The notes: generated from the sequence alone by a model not told the origin. DNA of 64,000 nucleotides from Simmondsia chinensis (GCA_018398585.1 JAGTTD010000024.1:7902071-7966070), one strand, 5' to 3'. Positions 44,709 to 57,713 are shown, numbered from the stretch's first letter. Program-made: numbers and translations.

Positions 44709-46490
44709 TTGTTAATCTTTTTGAACCATGACAAATATGAGGATGTTATGGCAGATGACAAGCCATTCATGGCTTGCTCTAACTATGTTGATGCAAAATT
44801 CTATGAAGACATGGTGGGACCATTAGATGTGAAGAGGACCACCCCTCAAACTACTGAACATCAGGAACTGATAGCCATCCTTAACAGCCCGCTCATTGAC
44901 ACTTAGGTAAATCAAGCTGATGTGAAGTTAGAAGATTCTAACTTCTAGGGATGCATAAGAGCCCTTCTTGATGAAGGGGCCCTTTAAGGTGCGCAAGAGG
45001 CCTTATGGAGGGAATCCAAGATTTTCCATTAAAGGCCCACATGGCTATCTCTTTAACCATTACAGAATTGGTTGCTTGGCGTGCTGAGGATCAACTATGG
45101 GCAGGGCAACCATTTGTTCCTAAAAATGGCTTTGAAGTCCAGGTAGTACAAGAAAGAGAGCTGGAGTTGTCTAAACTAAGAGCAGCACTAGCTAAGATTG
45201 AGGATTTAATAGCTGAAGTTCAAGATGCCCTCCTCGAGGTAAACTTGGGTTCCGCAGATGACCCAAGGCCTATGTTTGTGAGCGATTTGCTTTCTAAAGA
45301 TCGGAGGAAGCAGTATGTGACCTTGCTCTCGAGTTCAAGGACTGCATTGCTTGGGACCATTATGAGATGCTTAGCTTGTTATTCCTATAATTAAAAAGAA
45401 AGGCAAAATTAGAGTTTATATTGATTTTAGAGATCTAAATGCAGCCACCCTGAAAGAAGAATACCCTATGCTTGCACCAGATGTTCTCATTGATTTAGCC
45501 TTAAGGCATGAGGTCTTATTTTTTGTGGATGGCTATTGTGGATACTACCAAGTCATGGTTTCTTTGGAGGATACCCATAAAATTGCATTTAGGTGCCCTG
45601 GGTCAATAAGGACCCTTTAATGGGTGGCTATGCCATTTGGTTTAAAGGACGCTGGAGCCACCTACTAAAGAGCCCTGAACATGATGTTTAATGATCTCAT
45701 TGGCAAGACTATAGAAGTCTACATAGATGGCATTGTGGTTAAATCAAAAGCCTGAGTTGAACATTGAAGGACTTAAAAGGAGTGTTCCTTCAAATGAGGA
45801 ACCACAACCTCGAGATGAACCTGCTAAAATGTGCCTTTGAGTACATGGTGGAGACTTTCTTTGTTTTTTGGTGCACCAGAGGGGGATTGAGGTTGATATA
45901 AACAAAACTAAGGCAATTCAAGAGGCCAAACCTCCTTCAAGCAAAAAAGAGCTTAAATGCTTCTTGGAGTAGGTTAAGTTCCTAAGACATGTCATTTCAA
46001 ATGTTGTAGGGAAAACCAAAGTCTTCTCTCTACTGCTGAGACTCAAGTCTGAGAAGGACTTCAGGTGAAAGGAGCCGCACCAAGCAGCTTTCGAGGCCAT
46101 CAAGGATTATTTGATCAGGCCACCAGTGTTAATTCCACCAAAGCAGGGCAAACCGTTGAAGATTTATGTCTGCTCTTTTGATGAGTCAATTGGTTGTCTT
46201 CTTGTACAAGACATTTAGTAGGGGTACGAATAGGTAGCATTCTTCCCAAGCCATTGTTTAAATGAATGCGAAATAAAGTATTCTTCCATTGTGTCTACCT
46301 TTGTTTTATGCATCTATAAAATTGAGATATTACTTGGCATTTACCATATACGTGGTTGCTTAGACATATGTCCTTACGTACATTCTAGATAGACCTTTAA
46401 CGAGAGGAAGATTAAACAAGTGGAGTGCTGCTCTATTTCAATTTGAATTAATCTATGTGACAAAAGTCAGTAAAGGGCCGAGCTTTGACA
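44709..46490 (+). pseudogene. Reverse transcriptase and first RNase H of the Tat-type element
   Basis: A linker (44709-45390) precedes RT. RT reads FRDLNAATLKEEYPMLAPDV (about 45430), FFVDGYCGYYQVMVSLEDTH (catalytic Asp), FRCPGSIRTL, MPFGLKDAGATY and IEVYIDGIVVKS at 45720-45745, where the catalytic YxDD is YIDG, so the second Asp is lost. RNase H 1 covers about 46080-46490, with KPLKIYVCSFDESIGCLL and FECEIKYSS-like pieces. Numerous stops. Confidence 0.8.
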
Positions 46491-46552
46491 GACTTTTTAG
46501 TTGGCCATGCAAACATTGAAATTGACGCAGAGATGAACCAGACGAGCTCCTG

Positions 46553-47053
46553 ATAATAGAGATTGTCCCTTGGAAACTATATTTTGACGGTTCAAGGACC
46601 AAATCAAGCACCAAAGTAGTGATTGTGATTGAGTCTGCTATTTGGATAAACACAAAGCTTGTTGTCACCTTGGTTGGCAAGGGTTCCAACAGCATGGCTG
46701 AGTAAGAAGCTTTAGTTATCGGCTTGTGAACTCTTCTAGAGATGCAAGTCCCTAATGTAATGATAAAAGAGGATTCACAGTTAGTCATCAGCCAAGTAAA
46801 AGGAGAATTTCAATGTTTAACTAATACCTCGAATAAATACATCTTAATAGTGCTAGAGCTATTAAGTAAGTTTGGTGGTGTCCAATTTGAACACATACCA
46901 CGAGAGCAAAATAACGCAGCCAATAATTTGGCCCAACTAGCCTCTAGGTACAAGTTGCCGAGGACATGGTGTGAAGATACTATAGTCATCAAGACCAAAG
47001 TTTTAGACCATGACCTTGAGTTCGCTGATCTTTTAGTTTTGAAAGTCAGGTAA
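46553..47053 (+). pseudogene. Second, archaeal-type RNase H of the Tat-type element
   Basis: WKLYFDGSRTKSSTKVVIVI (about 46570) is the first strand with the catalytic Asp. MAE then precedes an EALVIGL segment, VMIKEDSQLVISQVKGEFQC (46760) supplies the second Asp, and FEHIPREQNNAANNLAQLAS (46890) the C-terminal region. This RVT_3-type domain between RNase H and integrase defines the Tat group. Only single stops interrupt it. Confidence 0.85.
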
Positions 47054-47299
47054 TTACAAGTGAACAGTTGGATTACTTTGAAGCACAACAATTTCTCACA
47101 AATCAATGTGAGGATTGGATTACTTCAGAAAATGAGAGAAAATGAAAATGAAAATGAGAGCTCTTGGGTATCTTCTTGATGATGAACATGGAAATCTATA
47201 TAAAAAAGACACTAGAGGAGTGCTTCTAAAGTGTCTAGACTTAGATGAAGCAACGCTAGTGCTGGTTAAAGCCTATGAAGGCATTTGTGGTCCCATTTG

Positions 47300-48290
47300 G
47301 GTGATAATAAGATGCACTGGCTCATCAGACATTATGGCTCCTATTGGCCATTAACGATGGATGATTGTATCAAGTATGCCAAAGGATGCAGAGAGTGCCA
47401 AAGACATGGTGCTTTTAAAGACACTAAGGGATCCTGTTGCTAAAACATGCTATTGTTAAACCGTAACCCTTTCGAGGATGGGCACTGTATATTATAGGAG
47501 AGATCAATCCTCCATCTAACAAGAAACATTCCAACATTCTTGTGGCCACAGACTATTTTACAAAATGAGTGGAGGCTAAACCATAAAGAAATATCAATCT
47601 GTAAGATGTAATTGATTTTACTAAGGAATATATCCTATGTAGGTTTGGAATCCCAGAAACCATAAATGTGAACCAAGTTAAAGTGTTCAATGGGGCAGAG
47701 GTTAAGGAGTTTACCAAGAGTTTCAACATTTAGATTTGGAACTCAACCCTTACTATGCTTAGGCAAATGGCAAGGTTGAGTCTGCTAACAAGATTCTAAA
47801 GGCCAATATTGAGAAAATGATTGAGGATAATCCCATGAAGTGGCATGAGTTGCTAATTGATTTGCTTTGGGCCTATAGAATATCCAAACATGATGCAACA
47901 GGGACAACGCCCTTCCATTTAATGTATGGCCATGACGTTGAACTTCCAATGGAAGTTAAGGTTCAGTCTATTAGGTTGGCTCATCAAGGGAGGTTTTCTG
48001 AACTTAAATATGAGCAGGCTATTGATGGACGAATTAACTAACTTGGACCAAGTTAGGCTTAACACTGTTGAGAAATTGGAAAAGCAAAAGAAGACAGTGG
48101 CTAAGGCGTACAACAAAAAGGTCAAACCAAGGTCCTTTCACTTAGGGCACTTAGTCTGAAAAGTGGTATTGCCCATTGGCCAAAAAGATCGGGTCTTTGG
48201 GAAATGGTTCCCAAATTGGGAGGGCCCATTCGTAGTCATGGAGGTATTTGGAGGAAATGTTACTTACTCCATTATCTAGATGGAAGGACT
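47300..48290 (+). pseudogene. Integrase of the Tat-type element
   Basis: The zinc-binding end is DCIKYAKGCRECQRHG at 47365. The catalytic core starts near 47525 (HSNILVATDYFTK, first Asp) and runs through EYILCRFGIPETI (47630) with the region of the second Asp diverged. WHELLIDLLWAYRISKHDAT and TTPFHLMYGHDVELPMEV occur at 47840-47960. The C-terminal block EKLEKQKKTVAKAYNKKVKP and FHLGHLV ends near 48160. Frameshifts at 47355, 47760 and 48040. Confidence 0.82.
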
Positions 48291-48639
48291 CACCTAAGGG
48301 CCGTTAATGAAAGGTTCTTTGAGAAATATGTGCCTTGAATTTGGGATTCTAACAAGGAAGTTCTTAAGTTCAGATTTCCTAAGTTGTGGACCCAGTCTTA
48401 GTATTAGTGTCTTGAGGATCAACTTAATAATCCTTAAGAAATTAAAAAAAAAAAGAGGAACTACCAAATTGAGAGACACGTTTAACAAAAAAAAAAAAGA
48501 AAAGAAAAAAGAGCGTATTTCACTGATAGTTCCAAAGAAGTACATGGAAAATTCAAAACAATACAAGTAAGTCACTTTTATGCCCTAAGGCTTCTATACA
48601 ACATCAGAAAAGTTGAGTCCTAGTCCTAACTAAGGACTC

Positions 48640-50290
48640 TTTTATGGATGACAATTAGTTGGTGGCCTCATTAAATTATTACTCCATGGAGATGGCTTTT
48701 TCTTAAAGGGTTTGATGAGTTCTCTAGGCATCTACAGTTGCTTGCTCGAGCTCTCTGACTCTTGAACCTTGAGAAGTGTGCTGTTGCCCGAGAGATGTAA
48801 GTTTCCCACTAAGCTAGCTTAATTTCTTCTCCAAGCAATGAATCTTATCCTCTAGGCCCTTGATGTCCTGAGATTGTTGACTTGGACTTCCTTGGATGCT
48901 TGATGTTCTTTAAAGAAGAGCTATAGACCTCCTAGGCCAGCTGAGTGCCCCGGTCCCTAAGAGCATCATGATATTGCCGCTTCTGCAGAAGAAGTGATGG
49001 GACCTCTTGGTTAATTCTGATAAGCTCCCTCTCCAATGTATTAAGTTCTCTGGAGATAGCAGGTGCCACCTTCGGGTCTTCTTTCAAAGCTTTCCACTTG
49101 CCCCTAACTTCTCTAGAGGATATGCAATCCTCTCTGAGATTGGAGGAGGAATGACTCTTAATGGTGTGACCTAATGGAAACTACATTATAGAAGTTAGAT
49201 TAACCCTTATCTTTGGAGCTAAGCCAAAGTAAGAAGGGGTCAATGATCACCTCTGGAACTTTAGCTGGAGGAGTGGAGGGGATTGTTGTTAGTACCTCAG
49301 CTATTGGATTACCTTCCTTAGGGGGAACTTGGAAAAATATGGTATTTGAATGTCAGAACTAAATAATGGTTTAGACATCAAGAATCCATGAGCCAAACAA
49401 AGAGGTAATACCTCCATGAGTCTCTTCAATGGTAATTGAGGGCATTCCTGAAAGAAGGAATGGAGCTTGAATGAGGTCCTGTCTCAAAGAGGCTAGAGGA
49501 GAAGCTTCCTTGAGTAATTCACTTATGAGGGACTCCAGCACCGGAGTGACCATATCTTCCCCTTCATTGGTACTTGAGCCTAGGGACTCTGTTTCTTGGG
49601 GAGACTTTGGCACATGTTGTTGTGATGGAGAATCTGGGAGTTCCCTTATGATTGGAGCTATTGTTGCTTGTAATCATATAAGGTTAAGTCAAAATATCTT
49701 TAGTAAGAGATAAGTAAGAAAAAACCAATTAAGAAATGCCAATACCACTAGTTGAGAGAGTCTAGCTCTTCTTTTCCTCACCAACTGTGAGATTGGTACT
49801 TCTTCTTCATCATCTTCTTCTTCTTTTGTTGGATGAATGGCCTGTTTGGAAGAGCAGGTGGTAACCTTCCCCTGGTTCTTTTCCTCGAGCCACCAACTTC
49901 AAGGGCTGATGTAGAAGCTTCTTTCAGCAATTCTTCCTAAAGCATTCTTGTGAAACTCCGGGTGTTCCTGGGAGTCTTCTGAGTAGTTGAGGCTGTAAAG
50001 AAAAGAACAAGGGTTAATCATTGTTCAAGCCATCTAAAGAAAATCTCAAAGCTTTGAGGATAGCTGTTTACCTAGTAATGCTTTCTTTGGGGTCTGTCTT
50101 GCTCTGACTGGCTAGGCTCCTCTCGAGCTAAGACCTGCAAGCTTAAGGGAAGGCATAAAATACAGCTTGGTGCTTCTGGTCTCCAAAGAGAACTAATAGG
50201 CTTTGAACCAAGCTAAAAAACAAGATGTAGCGCATGGGCCATACCTGCAAGGAATAGGGTACCCATAGGCTGACCTGATCTCTAAGTTGG
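48640..50290 (-). pseudogene. Antisense ORF of the Tat-type element with introns (plant mobile domain-like)
   Basis: After integrase the coding sense switches to the minus strand. From right to left: an exon-like stretch at about 50290-50080 (RFQLRDQVSLWVPYSLQVW) ending at a donor ACTAG/GTAAAC near 50075; an acceptor TTTTCTTTACAG near 49994; an exon with EEEDDEEEVPISQLVRKRR ending near 49750; and an exon at about 49672-49371 (ELPDSPSQQHVPKSPQETES). Gene-like antisense ORFs in this position are known in some Tat elements (for example Grande) and can carry a plant mobile domain; I infer the same here. The rest, to about 48640, is coiled-coil-like and degenerate. Confidence 0.6.
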
Positions 50291-50306
50291 AACCTGATAA
50301 ATCTAA

Positions 50307-51705
50307 TTTAGTATATAATTATTCATATCATTTAGATTAATTTTCTAATCATTTTACATCAAACGTTCATCTCTTTTGCTCTATTTCGCTCCCATTGTTA
50401 TTTCTTTGCAAAAATACTCATTTTATGCTAATTCTTACTAGGTTTTATTATCTACATCAACAAGTGAATGCAAGATTCATCAAACAAAAGCAAAAAATGG
50501 GTTGAACACACAAAAAGCACACGGTTTAGCAAGGAAACAACAACTTATACAACTTGTTAGACCTAGCAAAAATAGGCGGCCAAATGAGCAAATTAAGTGC
50601 AAGAACTTGTTAAAAACACTTCATGAACACATCCAACCTGCAAGAAAATCTGAATTTGGGTGGCATAAAGAACAAAAATTGAAGAAAGAAGTAAGTTGTA
50701 AGATGGTTGCAAAGAAGAGCAGCAAAAGTAGCAAATGAGAATGAAGCTTGTAAAATTTTTTATTTCTTAAATTTCCAACCTCATGTACTATAAATAGGCG
50801 TATTGGGGAAGTGTTTAATCATCAATTCATTCAAGGGGAAAAAAAAAAAAAAAAAACACCAACACAAAGTATAAAAAATAGAAAAAATTCGGATAGAAGA
50901 AAAAGGGAGAGAAAAAGAAAGAGTTTGGTTTGTAATTTTTTATTTCCAAAATCTTTTCTATCCTTTTCTTTTTTCATAGATTTTGTCTTAATTTTCCTTT
51001 ATATCATATGAACTAATTTTATTTTTCTAGGGCTACGATGTAGTCTAAGTCGTAATATATGCTCTTTTCTAATTCAACATATTCAAAGTTTATTTATTGG
51101 GTTGTTTGAGTGTTTATCATGGTTGTTCATGAGTTTTGAATGCTTGATCATGATTTAAAGCCTATAATAATTCATAATGAGTCCGAGAGGAGATTTATAA
51201 TGAATGCTAAAGTGATAAATACCACAAATTGAGCGAATGCTAGAGATAGATTAATGCTATTTGTGTGGTTATAAATGAAAATCATGGATCTTCAAAACTC
51301 TTTTTTTATTTAAATTCATGCAAGAGATTGATGAGTTAATATGTAAAAGAGCATGCAAAATGTTACTCGCAAGAGAATATTTAGTAAATTAGGGTTTTCG
51401 ACCATCAATATGTAATAATAACTTGAATACCGAGAATAGAAAGGTGTATTGATGCAACTAGATGAAATCAGATTCCTTGGACCTTATTTAAATTAGAAGA
51501 AATTTCAAAAATTCAGTACCGTAATTTTGCTCTTTTCATTTTATTTCTTACATATTCAAAATTTCAATTTTTGGTCTTTCAAATAGTGCTAAAGCTACTA
51601 ATTTCAGTCCTTGCTCAATAATCAATCCTTGTGGGAACGATACTCTACTCACTTTGTATTACTTGATATGACTTAGTGCACTTGCTAAGCATACACCAAG
51701 CATCA
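50307..51705 (+). repeat. Athila-like LTR 1
   Basis: About 1.4 kb. The start is placed where similarity to the other two LTRs begins (tttagtatataattattcat). It contains tactataaataggcg (50788-50802), a TATA box, and ends caccaagcatca. Confidence 0.75.
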
Positions 51706-51710
51706 TGTTT

Positions 51711-51729
51711 TTGGCGCCTTTGCCGGAGA
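51711..51729 (+). promoter_or_regulatory. Athila-type primer-binding site 1
   Basis: ttggcgcctttgccggaga; compare ggcgccgttgccc at the second site (55229-55241). The site is typical of Athila elements, which I recall being primed by tRNA-Asp. Confidence 0.7.
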
Positions 51730-53793
51730 TTGTTCTTATTTGAGTGGCATTGATACCAACCAGTTTTAGCACTAATTTGAAGTTATTTTGTTAAAATTTG
51801 TAAATTCTATTTAAATTTGAAGAAGAAATTTCGTGTCTTTCATTTATTTCATTCACTTGATTTTATTTGTAAAGTTCTTTTTACTTGAAAAACTCGTATA
51901 GCACCCCCTAAAATTGTGTTTTTATTAAGTTTGTGTTATTTTTGTTGTTTTTCTTGTATTTTTATCTTTCTTTTACTTATAGGTTCACTTTGTTAAAATT
52001 TTGAAAGTAAAAATTGTTATTTTTAAGATTTTCGAAACATTAGTGTTTCTACCCCCTCTAAAATATAGATTTGTTAAGTTTTTGTATTAGATTGTTGTAT
52101 TTTTAAGTTTTCTTATTAATTTTATCCTTTTTTAAAACTTTTTAATTCATCTAGATAAGTTTTTTAAAGTTAAGTTTGTATTTTTAAGTTTTTCAAAATA
52201 TTAGTATTACTCCCCTCCTTCAGGATACATGATAGAACATTATCAAAAAGACGAGCTAACGACTATAACTTAAGCGCTCCTTGGGAGACAACCTAAGTTT
52301 TCCTTTCCTTACTTCTTTTCTTTTAATTTCCTATAATTTTTATTATTTTCTAATATTTTTGCACATTTTGTTCAACAGATTTTTTGAAACAAGTTTAGGG
52401 GTAACCTGATGTTAACATTCATGATCAAATAAGCAATCCTCAAATATGGGAAGTATCTCTCACCTACTGCTTCGTTTCTTGTATTTCTTTTAATATTGAG
52501 GACAATGTTAACTTTTAAGTTTGAGGGTGGGAGAGACATTTTGTCACATTTATAAAAAAATTTTGAACAAAAATTTTTCAAAAAGTTTTCCTATCTAATC
52601 CTATTTTATCTTTTAGAATCAGCTTTAGTGCCTCCCAGAGTTCAGAGCCTTTGTATGGGGATGTAGATAGTGTTAGCCGATAAAAAGATTCTTCTTTTTT
52701 TTTTTATAGTTTAGATCATTAGTCATTTTAAATTTTATTTTGAACCAATGTAAAATCATAAATTTTTTTTTTTTGAGATCTTATCATCATGCTTTTTGGG
52801 TAATTTTTCTACTCTTTTTAGCGTATTTACTTTAATTAGATTTGAATAACTGGACAATCAATTATTTTTGTGTTCTAATTGTAAAACATGATCTATTCTA
52901 AGACACTATCTTGATAAAACCGTGGTATTTGAGCTCACTAGTTAGCATGGCTATTTTATCTTTTTTTGGATTAAAAGATGCTTAAATTTGAATGGATTAC
53001 ATTAAGATTAGCATTTGCATAACATACTTTGAAGAGTAATGCCTAAATCTAAAGAAAAATATGAAAAAAAGAGATAGAAAAAATGAGGGAGGCATCTCTA
53101 GCACTGCTCTCCCATATAAACATTTCAAGATATGTGTTGTCCAACATCAGGGCGTCTCAGTGGTGGCGTCTCTTACCCATGCAGTCAACGCCCAGGGGTT
53201 AGGAGTTCGATTCTCATTAAAGATATACTCATGCAGTTACAATGTGGGCGTCTCAGCGGTGGCGTCTCTTACCCATGCGGTTATTGCCCTGGGGTCAGGA
53301 GCTCGATTCTCACTGAAGATATGCTCACGCGGTCATATTGAGGGCGTCTTAGTGGTGACATCTCTTACCCATGCAGTCATCGCCCAGGGGTCAGGAGTTT
53401 AATTCTCGCTGGAGATATACTCATGGATTGGGATTAACTAGGGCAGATCAGTCCCTCATAAATAATATAAAAAAAAGGAGGAAATTTTTTGAATAACTTT
53501 TAGTCTTAGGCATACCTGAAAAGTTTTGTTATGAGTGGCATGATTTTTGTGTCCTATTCGGTTAAGAATGTATAAACTTAATTTGCTTAGCCAACTGTTG
53601 AACTCGGTTACTTAGGTGATTGATGGGTTTTTCCTTAGAAAAATTGTTTTGCCTTTATAACCTTAATCTTTGAACCTTGGTCATTATTGTCTAAAAAAAG
53701 TAGTTTTTTTGAATTGTGTTAAAAATTCTTAGAAAAACATTAGACCTTGTGCCTTAATGTTTAGCCTTACTCGCGGATGAGTAAGATTTAAGT
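51730..53793 (+). other. Internal region 1 of the Athila-like cluster (no coding left)
   Basis: It lacks the gag segment found in internal region 2. It contains the leader, the block aagcgctccttgggagacaa (about 52274), an Athila 3' hallmark, the region with aagtttgagggtggg (52519), the tRNA-like array (53150-53433), and the end tactcgcggatgagtaagat before LTR 2. Confidence 0.7.
53150..53433 (+). repeat. tRNA-like tandem array 1, three units of 96 bp
   Basis: Units start at 53150, 53246 and 53342 with gggcgtctcagtggtgg (or close). Each contains tctcttacccatgcggt, cccaggggtcaggag and a B-box/T-arm-like sequence ggagttcgattctc. The order resembles a tRNA with D-arm, anticodon region and T-arm, though a good acceptor stem is lacking. 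Confidence 0.75.
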
Positions 53794-55222
53794 TTTAATA
53801 TATAATTATTCATAACATTTAGATTCATTTTCTAATCATTTTACATCAAATGTTCATCTCTTTTGCTCTATTTCGCTCCTAACATTATTTCTATGCAAAA
53901 ACACTCATTTCATGCTAATTCTTGCTGGATTTTATTATCAATGTTAACAAGTGAATGCAAGATACATAAAAAAAAAAAAAAGGCAAAAAATGGGCTAAAC
54001 ATACCAAAAGCACACGATTTAGTAAGGAAACAACAACTTACACAACTTGCTACAACTTGCAAATATGGGTGGCCAAATGAGTAAATCAAGAGCAAGAACT
54101 TCTTAAACACTTTATGAACACATCCAACCTACAAAAAAAGTTAAATTTGGGTGGCAAAAAGAAGAAAAGAAAAATGAGGAAAGAGGCAAGTTGTAAGCAA
54201 GTTGCAAATGAGAATGAAGCTTGTGAAATTTTTTATTTCTTAAATTTCCAACGTCATGTACTATAAATAGGGGTGTTGGGGAAGTGTTTAATCGTCAATT
54301 CATTTAAGGAAAAAAAAAACACCAATACAAAGTAGAAAAAATTTGGATAGAAGAAGAAGGGAGAGAAAAAGAAAGAATTTGGTTTGTAATTTTTCAATTT
54401 CAAGATCTTTTCTATCCTTTTCTTCTTTAAGTTCATGGATTTTGTCTTAGTTTTTTTTTTAATTTTATGTTGACCATGGACTAATTTTATTTTTCTAGGG
54501 CTACGATGTTGCCTAAGTTGTAATATATGCTCATTTCTAATTCAACGTGTTCAAAGTTTATTTATTATACTGTTTGAGTGTTTATCATTGTTCTTCATGA
54601 GTTTTGAATGCTTAATTACCATTCAAAGCCTGTAATGATTCATAATGAGTTTGATAGGAGATATATAATGAATGCTAAAGTGATAAACACCACAAATTGA
54701 ATGAATGCTGGAGATAGATTAACGCGATTTGTGTGGTCATAAATGAAAATTATGGATCTTCGAAACTCTTTTCTTATTTAAATTAATGCAAGAGGTTGAT
54801 CAGTTAATATGTAAAAGACCATGCTAAATTGTTGCTCGCAAGAGAATATTTAGTAACCGAGAATAGAAAACCGAGAATATATGCTCATTTCTAATTCAAC
54901 GTGTTCAAACTCTTTCGACCATCAATATATAATAACAACTTGAAAACCGAGAATAGAAAAGTGTATTGACGCAACTAGGTGAAATTAGATTCTATGGATT
55001 TTATTTAAATTAGAAGAACTTTCAAAAATTCAGTAACCTAATTTAGTTCTTTTCATTTTATTTGTTACATATTCAAAATTTCAATTTTTGGTCTTTCAAA
55101 TAGTGCTAAAGCTATTAATTTCGGTACTCGCTCAAGAATTAATCCTCTTGGGAATGATACTCTACTCGCTTTGTATTACTTGATACGACTTAGTGCACTT
55201 GCTAAGCATACACCAAGCATCA
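53794..55222 (+). repeat. Athila-like LTR 2
   Basis: About 1.43 kb, homologous to LTR 1 and LTR 3. It has tactataaatagggg at 54260-54274 and a small internal duplication near 54850-54960, where accgagaatagaaaa and atatgctcatttctaattca recur. Confidence 0.8.
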
Positions 55223-55912
55223 AGTTTCGGCGCCGTTGCCCAGGATTGTTCTTATTTGAGTGACATTGATACCAACCAGTTTTAGCATTAATTTAAAGTT
55301 ATTTTGTTAAAAATTTTAAATTCTATTTAAAGAAGAAATTTATTTTTTTTCATTTATTTCATTCACTTGATTTTATTTGTAAAGTTCTTTTTACTTGAAA
55401 AATTCGTATAACACCCCCTAAAATTGTGTTTTTATTAAGTTCGTATTATTTTTGTTGTTTTTCTTGTATTTTCATCTTTCTTTTGCTCATAAGTTCACTT
55501 TGTAAAAATTCAGAAAGTTAAAATTGTTATTTTTATGATTTTCGAAACATTAGTGTTACTACGCCCTCTAAAATTTAGTTTTTGTTAAGTTTCTGCATTA
55601 GATTGTTGTATTTTTAATTTTTCTTATTAATTTTATCTTTTTTTTAACCTTTTAATTCGTCTAGATAAGTTTTTTAAAGTTAAGTTTGTACTTTTAAATT
55701 TTTCAAAACATTAGTATTACTACCCCTCAAAATTTTGTTTTTGTTTTTACGTTATAGTATTGTATTTTTATATTTTCTCATTATTTTTACCTTTCTTTTA
55801 ACTTTTAAGTTTATTTTTTTTCTTTTCTAAAAATTTAACATAGAATGTTGCTAAAAGGGATGGCGAGCAACAACTACATTAGGCATCAATATCAAGCTGT
55901 ACCAAGATACCA

Positions 55913-56690
55913 TTGGCAATTCATGAAATTAATGCATTATCTGCTCATCTCTCACTAATTCAAATGCAATTCGATAGCATAAGTGTTAGAATTACTCATA
56001 CTTTTATAGTTAGATGTGAATTTTGTACAGGTAACCAGGCTAGTACAGAATGCCAAGTGGGCAACAGTTTTTCCTCATTGGGTTTTGAACAAGATAACTA
56101 CATGTTAAATCATCAACAAGCCCAATACAACCCCTACTCTAACACCTACAATCGAGGATGGATGAACCCTTCTAACTTTTCTTGGAACCATCATGAAACA
56201 CCTTGGTCACCCATTCATCCACCTCAAGAAAATAATTATGACTTAGATGAGACGTTTAGGGAGTTCATGGATGAATCTACAAATTTTTACTCAAAAAACC
56301 AGGGCTATCTTTAGAAATGAAGAAGCTTCCACCCAAAATTTAGAAACTCAAGCAGGGGCTACATTAGAAGAACTTTCTGAGAGGCCTAAAGATTCCTTGC
56401 TTTTCAATACCATCTCCAACCTAGGGGAACAAATTAACACCATAGCATTGAGGGATGGGGGCACATTAGAAGAACCACCTCAATGTGACATAACCCCCTT
56501 GATCGACTCATTTCCACCAATGACCAAACCCATCTTGACTGACCCGCCACCACCAGTGATCAAAATAGAGTGTCGAGCTTGTCTAACGAAGTTGGAGGTT
56601 TTCGGAGCCAAGGATGACTTTATGAAAAAGGCAGAAAAGATTGAAAAAGGAAATTCAAGTTGTGGCGCATTAAGCTTAAGGATCCCATGA
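55913..56690 (+). pseudogene. Athila-like gag remnant (C-terminal)
   Basis: The central part reads CEFCTGNQASTECQVGNSF, a CCHC-like zinc knuckle in which the His is lost, then NPYSNTYNRGWMNPSNFSW, a strongly conserved Athila gag motif. After a frame change near 56310 it continues Pro/Glu/Leu-rich to PVIKIECRACLTKLEVFGAK at 56560-56620. The N-terminal capsid region and all of pol are missing. It lies between the leader and the 3' non-coding region, so a deletion removed the rest. Confidence 0.75.
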
Positions 56691-57713
56691 TTAAAGAAGG
56701 TGGATGTGGTTGTGTAAAGAAGAGTACAAAGAAGATCCACGGAATAAAATGGCCTTAGAGGGTGGATGGGGGAAATTCTATTCTCCTTCGGGATACCTGA
56801 TAGAACATCATCAAAAAGTCAAGCTAACGACTATAACTTAAGCGTTTCTTGGGAGGCAACCCAAGTTTTCCTTTCCTCACTTCTTTTCTTAATTTCCTAT
56901 AATTTTTATTATTTTCTAATATTTTTGTACATTTTGTCAACAGGCTTTTTGAAACAAGTTCGGGGGCAACCTGAGGTTAACATCCATGATCAAAAAAGCA
57001 ATCCTCAAATGTGGGAAGTATCGCTCACCAATACTTTATTCCTTGTATTTCTTTTAACATAAAGGACAATGTTAACTTTAAGTTTGGGGCTAGGAGAGAC
57101 ATTTTGTCACATTTTTGTAAAATTTTTGAACAAAGATTTTTCAAAAAGTTTTTCTGTGTAGTCCTATTTTATCTTTTAGAGTCGGCTTTAGTGCCTCTTA
57201 GAGTTCGGAGCCTTGTTATGGGGATGTAGGTAGTGTCGGCCAACAAAAAGAATTTTTTATTTTCTACAGTTTAGATCATTAATCTTGTTAAATTTTATTT
57301 TGAACCAATTTAAAATCATAAGTGGTTTTTTTTTAAAGATCTTATCATCATGCTTTTTAGGCGATTTTTTTTTACTTTTTTTAGCTCATTTACTTTAATT
57401 ACATTTGAATAATTGGAGAATCAATTGTTTTTGTGTTCTAATTGCAAAACATGATCTATTCTAAGGCACTATCTTGATAAAACCGTGGCATTTGAGCTCG
57501 CTAGTTAACATGGCAGTTTTTACCTTTTTTTCTGATTAAAGATGCTCAAATTTGAATGGACTATATTAAGATTATCATTTGTATAATAGATGTTGAAGAG
57601 CAATGCCTAAGTCTAAAGAAAAATATGAAAAAAAGAGATAGAAAAAATGAGGAGAGCATCTCTAGCACCGCTATCCCATATAAATATTTCAAGATATGTG
57701 CTGCCCAACATCA

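Larger units (their letters stand above)
39185..50306 (+). mobile_element. Tat/Ogre-type Ty3/gypsy element, ~11 kb, 3' end lost
   Basis: The order is LTR, leader, first ORF, gag, protease, RT, RNase H, second archaeal-type RNase H, integrase and an antisense ORF. The double RNase H and the extra ORF after integrase are hallmarks of the Tat lineage. The right side is cut by the Athila-like cluster at 50307; no 3' LTR was found. All ORFs carry stops and frameshifts. Two further fragments of the same family occur at 9171-11107 (minus) and 37480-39060. Confidence 0.8.

Noticed and set aside
53061..53402. 113-codon ORF with repeated ASLTHAV words, and its counterpart at 57556-57855
   Set aside because: The repetition is the 96-bp (32-codon) tRNA-like array read through; it is not a protein repeat family.
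53150..53433. CRISPR array
   Set aside because: The units are 96 bp, directly adjacent and without unique spacers, in a plant retroelement.
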